A DNA stretch of 64,000 nucleotides from Thermopolyspora sp040678635 (GTDB lineage: Bacteria; Actinomycetota; Actinomycetes; Streptosporangiales; Streptosporangiaceae). Shown one piece after another: positions 59,139 to 64,000 of the stretch. The DNA lies in the NCBI RefSeq assembly GCF_040678635.1, contig NZ_JBFATZ010000005.1:186001-250000 (forward strand), written 5' to 3'. The notes under the pieces were generated by a model. The model was not told the origin of the DNA. It did not search any database and saw only the letters and a list, made by a program, of their open reading frames with translations. The translations under genes and the position numbers were made by a program. Each line of letters starts with the position of its first letter. Position 1 is the first letter of the stretch.

Positions 59139-61379
59139 ATGGACATCGACGTAATGGAGCCCATCAGACGGCAGCAGAGGCAGCAGCACGAGGCGGCCTC
59201 CCAGCGGGTGACGCAGCGCTCCGCCGAGCGACACGATCACGAGTCCGTGCTCGCCGCGCCCGGCGGCATGGTCCAGGCCAACTCTCCTGAGCACATCGAC
59301 AGGCGCGTCGACCGCCTCCGCCGGTTCTACGGCGACGGCACCCTGCTGGATCGCGGCGCACCGCGTACGGACGCGGACCTGGAGAAGATCATCGGTACCG
59401 CGGACTTCGTGGGCGTCCGCTATCTGGACGCGGGGGTCGCCGCGGCGCGCGGCGTGGGGCGCGTGAACATCCGCGCCGAGCGCGGGCGGTTGCTCGGCTA
59501 CGGCACCGGATCGCTGGTGTCGCCCGTGCTGCTGCTCACCAACCGCCACGTGCTGCCCGACGCCGAGACGGCCCGCCACAGCCTGATCGAATTCAACTTC
59601 CAGGACGGACTCGACGGCAGCCCGCTGCCGCCCATCCCCTTCCCGCTCGACCCGGACCGGTTCTTCCTCTCCGACGCCGAGCTGGACTTCGCGCTGGTGG
59701 CGGTCCGCGCCCCGGCCGCCGAGCTGGCGCCGTTCGGCTTCAACCGGCTGATCGAGGACGAGGGAAAGGTGATCGTCGGGGAGTTCGTCACGATCGTGCA
59801 GCACCCGCGCGGCGAGAAGAAGCAGGTGGCGCTCCGCGAGAACCGGGTCGTCGACATCCCCGAGCGTTTCCTGCACTACGTGGCCGACACCGAACCGGGA
59901 TCATCCGGCTCTCCGGTCTTCAACGACCAGTGGGAGGTCGTCGCGCTGCATCACGCGAGCGTGCCGATGAACGGCGGCGAGACCAGCTTCGGCAAATTCG
60001 TCAACGAGGGGATCCGGATCAGCCGGATATGCCAGTTCGTACGCCAGGCGTCCCTGCCACCGCCCCAGCGTGCGCTCGCCGACCAGCTCTTCGCCACCGA
60101 AAAGGCGACGCTCGTCCCGCCCGTGGCCGCCGACGGCACGCCCGCCGTACCGAACGTGCCCGCCGTACCGCCGAGCGCGGCCACCGTACCGAACATGGCG
60201 ACCGTCCCGAACGTGGCCGTACCTAATGTGGCCGTACCTAATGTGGCCGTACCTAATGTGGCCGTACCTAATGTGGCCGTACCTAATGTGGCCGTACCTA
60301 ATGTGGCCGCCGTACCGAACGTGGCCGCCACCGTGCTCGGCGCCCCGCCGACGGCTCACGACGGCATGCCCGCCCCGCCCGCTCCCACCATCGGCGCTGC
60401 TCCCGCAGCGGCGCCTCCCACCACGGCGGCCCCTTCACCGGCGGGCGGCGGCGAGGTCACGATCTCGATCCCGCTGCAGATCACGGTCCGGCTCGCGGAA
60501 ACAGGCGCGGCCGTCGCGGCGGGCCCCGCGCCGACGGCGCTGGGCGAGGCGACGGCGATCGACCCCGACTACGGCGGCCGCGGCGGCTACGACCCCGCGT
60601 TCCTGGCCCACCCGCTGCCGATGCCCGTCCCCTCCCCCAAGCTGACCGCGCTCGCCTCCCCCGAGCTGCGATATCACCACTTCAGCATCGTCATGCACCG
60701 CCGCCGGCGGCTGGCGATGTTCACCGCCTGCAACATCGACGGCAAACGCTCCCAGCGTCCGCGGCGCGGAAACGACCGCTGGATCTTCGACCCCCGGCTG
60801 CCGGCCGAGGAGCAGACCGGCCCGGCCGTGTACGCCGACAACGATCTGGACCGCGGCCACCTGGTGCGCCGCCTCGACCCGGCCTGGGGCACCACCCCCG
60901 TCCAGGCCTTGGCGGCCAACGACGACACCTTCCACTTCACCAACTGCTCGCCGCAGCACCACGCCTTCAACGCCGGCGACACGCTCTGGCTCGGCCTTGA
61001 GGACTACGTGCTGAACAACGCCGACAACCACGACCTGGCCGTCAGCGTGTTCACCGGACCCGTCCTCGCGGCCGACGACGACGCCTACCGCGGCGTCGCG
61101 CTGCCGCGCCAGTTCTGGAAGGTCATCGCGATGGTGAAGGACTCCGGCGTCCTGTCGGTGACCGGCTACCTGCTCAGCCAGGCCGCCCTCATCGCCGAGC
61201 TGCCCACCCGGGAGGGCTTCTCCTACGGCGCCTACCGGACCTTCCAGGTCCCCGTGCGGAGCATCGCGGCCCTCACCGGCCTGCGCCTCGACCCGCACAT
61301 CGCGGCCGATCCGCTTGAGCGGGTCGAGTTCGCGCCACGGCCCCGCGAGGTCTCCCGCCCCGAAGACCTGGTGCTCTGA
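59139..61379 (+). CDS. Fusion of trypsin-like serine protease and DNA/RNA non-specific endonuclease (NUC1)
   Basis: 746 aa. After ~85 polar residues, a chymotrypsin-fold protease at ~88-300: His137 (LLLTNRHVL), Asp183 (AELDFALVAV), Ser256 (EPGSSGSPVF). A linker of ~140 residues contains a VAVPN repeat (357-388). The NUC1 nuclease domain covers ~505-725: YHHFSIVMHRRRRLAMFTACNIDG, VYADNDLDRGHLVRR (catalytic His574 in DRGH), and FTNCSPQHHAFN (Mg-binding Asn). Both active sites look intact. No signal peptide. Such fusions are known from actinobacteria as predicted conflict or effector proteins; the idea that the protease processes or activates the nuclease is inference. ATG at 59139 with GAAGGA upstream. 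Confidence 0.9.
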   Translation: MDIDVMEPIRRQQRQQHEAASQRVTQRSAERHDHESVLAAPGGMVQANSPEHIDRRVDRLRRFYGDGTLLDRGAPRTDADLEKIIGTADFVGVRYLDAGVAAARGVGRVNIRAERGRLLGYGTGSLVSPVLLLTNRHVLPDAETARHSLIEFNFQDGLDGSPLPPIPFPLDPDRFFLSDAELDFALVAVRAPAAELAPFGFNRLIEDEGKVIVGEFVTIVQHPRGEKKQVALRENRVVDIPERFLHYVADTEPGSSGSPVFNDQWEVVALHHASVPMNGGETSFGKFVNEGIRISRICQFVRQASLPPPQRALADQLFATEKATLVPPVAADGTPAVPNVPAVPPSAATVPNMATVPNVAVPNVAVPNVAVPNVAVPNVAVPNVAVPNVAAVPNVAATVLGAPPTAHDGMPAPPAPTIGAAPAAAPPTTAAPSPAGGGEVTISIPLQITVRLAETGAAVAAGPAPTALGEATAIDPDYGGRGGYDPAFLAHPLPMPVPSPKLTALASPELRYHHFSIVMHRRRRLAMFTACNIDGKRSQRPRRGNDRWIFDPRLPAEEQTGPAVYADNDLDRGHLVRRLDPAWGTTPVQALAANDDTFHFTNCSPQHHAFNAGDTLWLGLEDYVLNNADNHDLAVSVFTGPVLAADDDAYRGVALPRQFWKVIAMVKDSGVLSVTGYLLSQAALIAELPTREGFSYGAYRTFQVPVRSIAALTGLRLDPHIAADPLERVEFAPRPREVSRPEDLVL
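60213..60302 (+). repeat. Six perfect 15-bp coding repeats (VAVPN linker)
   Basis: GTGGCCGTACCTAAT repeated six times without a change, flanked by degenerate copies (GTGGCCGCCGTACCGAAC). Codons GTA, CCT and AAT are unusual for this GC-rich gene, so the identical block arose by recent slippage or expansion of one unit. Confidence 0.95.
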
Positions 61380-61416
61380 CCAGCACGACGCCCCGGCCGG
61401 GCGCGAGGCGATCGGC

Positions 61417-64000
61417 CTAGACGGTCGTGTTCTCCTCGGTGACCTGCTCCGCCACGGCGAACCGAATGCCCTGCTGCCAGATCTTCCCTGCCCATGTCAA
61501 TGTGGGCCTGGCCTGCAGGACGGCAAGCCGCCAGCCGGCCGACAGCAGTTCTCGGATATCGCTGCCGGTCGTGAGACCGCCCTTGCGCTCGTTCTCGGGG
61601 GTATCTCGGCTCTCACGGAGGAAACCGCGTTTCAACGCCAGCTTCCATCCTTCCTCGAGCGGCACCTTCAGCTCGGCCGCGAACCTCTCGGCCTCTGCCT
61701 GGATCTCCGCCTCCGGCACTTCGACCGACGGCTCGTAGACGCCGGTCGGCGCGAGCACGAAGGTGACCGTCGGGTACTTGCTCCTGGCTTCTTTCACGAC
61801 CCTGGCCAGTTCGGGCGTACACCTGGTGTGGCAGGGTGACCGGTTGATCAGAAGGATGAGCTCCGCCGAGCCTCTCACGGCCACGACCTGCGCCACACGC
61901 TGCAGAGCCAGGTCCCAGCCGCCCTCCTTGATGAGCCTCTCCTCGGCGTGCAGGCCGTTGCTGGTGGCGGTGACGACATGAGCACCGTCGACCGTGATGG
62001 CGGCCGTCGTCTCGTACCCCTGTTTCGCGAAGGCGGTTCTCAGCAACGCTATGTCCTTCGCCCTCGGGCGATGAGCGCGGAATGCCTGCGCCCATGGCAG
62101 AACGAAGTCCGTGGGCTCACTCGCGGCGGCTGAGATCTCAAGCGACAGGGGTTCCTGCCCGGACGAACGCGCCGTCAGCCTCTTGAGCCCATGCCGCTTG
62201 TGACGCCCGGATACGACGCCCAGCACGTGCCGAAGCCGGGACACCGAATCGAGCGGATTCGCGGTCAGCGCCCGGCGCGCGTCGCCGAGCGCGGCCGCCT
62301 TCACCGCGGTGGCCCGCGGCGCCTCCTGGGCCGTGCCCGGGGAGGGTCTGGCGCCTCCCGCGCGGGCGGCGAGGAGGCCCTTGACGCGGTCGGCGATCCA
62401 GCGGGCGACCCGTTCCAGGGCGGAGAGGATGGCGGTGCGGACCCGCTTGGTGAAGCCGAGGACGTGCCCGCTGACGTTGCCCAGGCCGGCGAAGCGGGCC
62501 AGGAAGCCGAGGATGACCGGCAGGGCGGCGGCCATGGTCTTCTCGATGTACGCGATCGCCGCGCCGAGGTTGCCCCGGGCGATGTTCTCGACCGAGTCGA
62601 GGACCGCGTTCACCAGGCGGGCGATCTGCTGGGCGCGCTCGATGAAGAACATCACCGTGTTGTAGACGGCGATGATCGCCTGGATGATCGCGCCCACCGG
62701 GTTGAACAGCATGACGAGCCTGGCGACGGCGGCGCCCACGACGGAGCGGGCGGCCCACCCCCGGATGGACTGGATCAGGGTATCCGCCAGGCCGGTCGCG
62801 TACTCCTTGATCTTCTCCCAGGCCGCGACGAGGCCCTTGGTCACGATCAGCCGCAGCCAGTCGAAGGCCGTCTCGATGTACTCGACCGCGGGGGCGCCGA
62901 GCGTCTTCACCAGGATCTCGCGCAGCGCCGCGTACGTGAGGCCGAGAATCTGGAGGATCAGGGAAAGGATGCCCGCGTAGTCCCAGACCGACGGCAACTG
63001 GACGGTGCCCCTCATGGCGCCGACGAGCCATTCGAAGATCCCGGTGCGGAGATGGGCCCCGATCTTGGACTGGAACAGCGTGATGCCGCCCTTGACCGCG
63101 CCCACCAGGTGGGACAGGAAGCGGACCGGGCTGGAGACGATCAGCCCGAAGACGCCGCCGATCCGGCGGAAGACGGCGAGGACCCGCCCGGCGGCGCCGC
63201 CGGCCAGGGCGAGTGCGCCCTCGAAGACGAACTCCAGCGCCTTTCTCCCGGCGGCGACGGCGAAGTCGCGGATCCGGGCCAGCGGAGGGCCGAAGATGGC
63301 CTTGATCTTCTCCCAGGCCCGGCCGGGGCTGCGCAGGTCGCCGATGGAGAGGGCGTCCCATGCCCGGGCGAACAGGCCTCGGATGGAGGACCAGGTGAGG
63401 TTGAGCTTGCCGATCTCGGCGGAGAACCACGCGTAGGCGCGCTGGATCACTCTGGCGCGCTGGAGGTTGTCGAAGATGGCCGCGCCGCCCGGGATGAGGC
63501 CGACGACGCCCTTGATGAGGTTGACGGCGTTCCGGTCGACCTTGTCCTGGGAGATCGGATCCCTGCCGAGCGCGAAGGCGAGCAGGTCGTACCCGGGCAC
63601 GGAGCGGGCGTGGTCCCTGAGCCACCCCAGCACCCGGTTCTTGAGGGCAGCCAGCTTGCGGCGCACCCAGCCCAGGAGGCCCTGTACGGCGGGCCCGGAG
63701 GTACGGCCGCGTACGACGGCCGGGGCGCCGCGGGCCGCCGCGGCCGACGCGCGGGCGGCCTCGTGCTCCAGGGGATCGTGGACGCCGCCGAACAACTGGA
63801 CCGCGGGTTCGCCGCCCTGCTGGATGGCGTGCGCGAGCTCGTGGGCGATCAACGGCAGGTCGGTCGGCTGCTCGCCCTCGGCGAGGTAGACGTTGACGCC
63901 CCAGGTGAAGGCCCGGACGCCGAGCAGTTCCGCGGCCTCCTGCGCCTTGCGGTCGGTGTGCACGCGGATCGAGCCGACGTCGGCGTTGAAGGACGCGGCG
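61417..64000 (-). CDS. DUF4157 (eCIS core) protein with C-terminal deaminase-like domain, 5' partial
   Basis: At least 861 codons; the N-terminus lies beyond the right edge (an in-frame GTG at 63963 is internal, as FNADVGSIR continues upstream of it). The visible start is the DUF4157 domain found in extracellular contractile injection system cargo: VHTDRKAQEAAELLGVRAFTWG, then the zinc-protease motif HELAHAIQQ (41-49 from 63963). About 500 residues of amphipathic and hydrophobic helix follow (many WEKIK, RVLAVF, AIIQAIIAVYNTVMFF segments). From about residue 610 a deaminase-like domain shows HAEERLIKEGGW (H-A-E, zinc ligand plus catalytic Glu) and PCHTRC (P-C-x-x-C zinc ligands). Likely a toxin delivered by a contractile system; no structural genes of such a system are in the window. 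Confidence 0.85.
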   Translation of the reverse strand, partial: AASFNADVGSIRVHTDRKAQEAAELLGVRAFTWGVNVYLAEGEQPTDLPLIAHELAHAIQQGGEPAVQLFGGVHDPLEHEAARASAAAARGAPAVVRGRTSGPAVQGLLGWVRRKLAALKNRVLGWLRDHARSVPGYDLLAFALGRDPISQDKVDRNAVNLIKGVVGLIPGGAAIFDNLQRARVIQRAYAWFSAEIGKLNLTWSSIRGLFARAWDALSIGDLRSPGRAWEKIKAIFGPPLARIRDFAVAAGRKALEFVFEGALALAGGAAGRVLAVFRRIGGVFGLIVSSPVRFLSHLVGAVKGGITLFQSKIGAHLRTGIFEWLVGAMRGTVQLPSVWDYAGILSLILQILGLTYAALREILVKTLGAPAVEYIETAFDWLRLIVTKGLVAAWEKIKEYATGLADTLIQSIRGWAARSVVGAAVARLVMLFNPVGAIIQAIIAVYNTVMFFIERAQQIARLVNAVLDSVENIARGNLGAAIAYIEKTMAAALPVILGFLARFAGLGNVSGHVLGFTKRVRTAILSALERVARWIADRVKGLLAARAGGARPSPGTAQEAPRATAVKAAALGDARRALTANPLDSVSRLRHVLGVVSGRHKRHGLKRLTARSSGQEPLSLEISAAASEPTDFVLPWAQAFRAHRPRAKDIALLRTAFAKQGYETTAAITVDGAHVVTATSNGLHAEERLIKEGGWDLALQRVAQVVAVRGSAELILLINRSPCHTRCTPELARVVKEARSKYPTVTFVLAPTGVYEPSVEVPEAEIQAEAERFAAELKVPLEEGWKLALKRGFLRESRDTPENERKGGLTTGSDIRELLSAGWRLAVLQARPTLTWAGKIWQQGIRFAVAEQVTEENTTV

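Noticed and set aside
60213..60302. Possible CRISPR array
   Set aside because: The 15-bp units are directly adjacent without spacers and stay in frame inside a protease-nuclease gene.

Overview
The window is very GC-rich DNA with strong G/C bias at third codon positions. It carries four DUF397 genes beside an XRE/DUF5753 regulator, DUF6879- and DUF6461-type genes, an IdeR-type iron box and secreted chitinases. This points to a filamentous actinomycete, most likely of the Streptosporangiaceae (Nonomuraea/Streptosporangium type). That placement is inferred from gene content, not from a marker gene. No rRNA, tRNA, intact insertion sequence, CRISPR array or replication origin was seen. One run of 99 N is an assembly gap.

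Layout. 1-2.4 kb: start of a type I polyketide synthase (only its ketosynthase is in the window), then gene wreckage (an internally deleted ABC exporter and the tail of a RecQ-like helicase). 2.4-8.6 kb: AlkA-type DNA glycosylase, flavodoxin-fold protein, a two-gene secreted GH18 chitinase operon with a palindromic operator, and a luciferase-like monooxygenase. 8.7-11.6 kb: a 130-aa beta-grasp-like protein ending in Gly-Gly, one base upstream of an 825-aa DUF4132 protein; then 91-bp tandem repeats and prfC (RF3). 13.8-15.6 kb: GntR regulator and amidohydrolase. 16.7-24 kb: accessory region with DUF397 x4, XRE regulator, anti-sigma-type ATPase, DUF6461, PD-(D/E)XK (Rpn-like) protein, DUF6879 and a cupin. 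24-26.4 kb: LysR divergent from SnoaL and SDR genes, plus a truncated copy of the cupin. 26.7-29.2 kb: secreted SGNH hydrolase with 168-bp FG-GAP-like repeats interrupted by the gap. 29.6-39.3 kb: second Rpn-like gene, membrane protein, feoABC under an IdeR box, a frameshifted MetE-like gene and three small secreted proteins. 39.5-41.6 kb: modBC without modA. 41.6-56.7 kb: acyl-CoA ligase, Ser/Thr kinase, TetR, secreted hydrolase, complete branched-chain-amino-acid-type ABC transporter (livGFJHM order), PucR-type regulator and a second acyl-CoA ligase. 56.9-64 kb: small beta-rich protein, S8 protease without signal peptide, stand-alone I9-like protein, a trypsin-NUC1 nuclease fusion, and on the opposite strand a DUF4157 (eCIS-type) protein with a C-terminal deaminase-like domain.

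How genes work together. The 45-57 kb block reads as a regulon for import and CoA activation of a carboxylic acid: an 18-bp imperfect palindrome (TGAATAAGCGCATAGTCA type) occurs before the TetR gene, before the PucR gene and before the acyl-CoA ligase. The best candidates for undescribed biology are the Gly-Gly protein/DUF4132 pair and the protease/nuclease/deaminase block at the right end.
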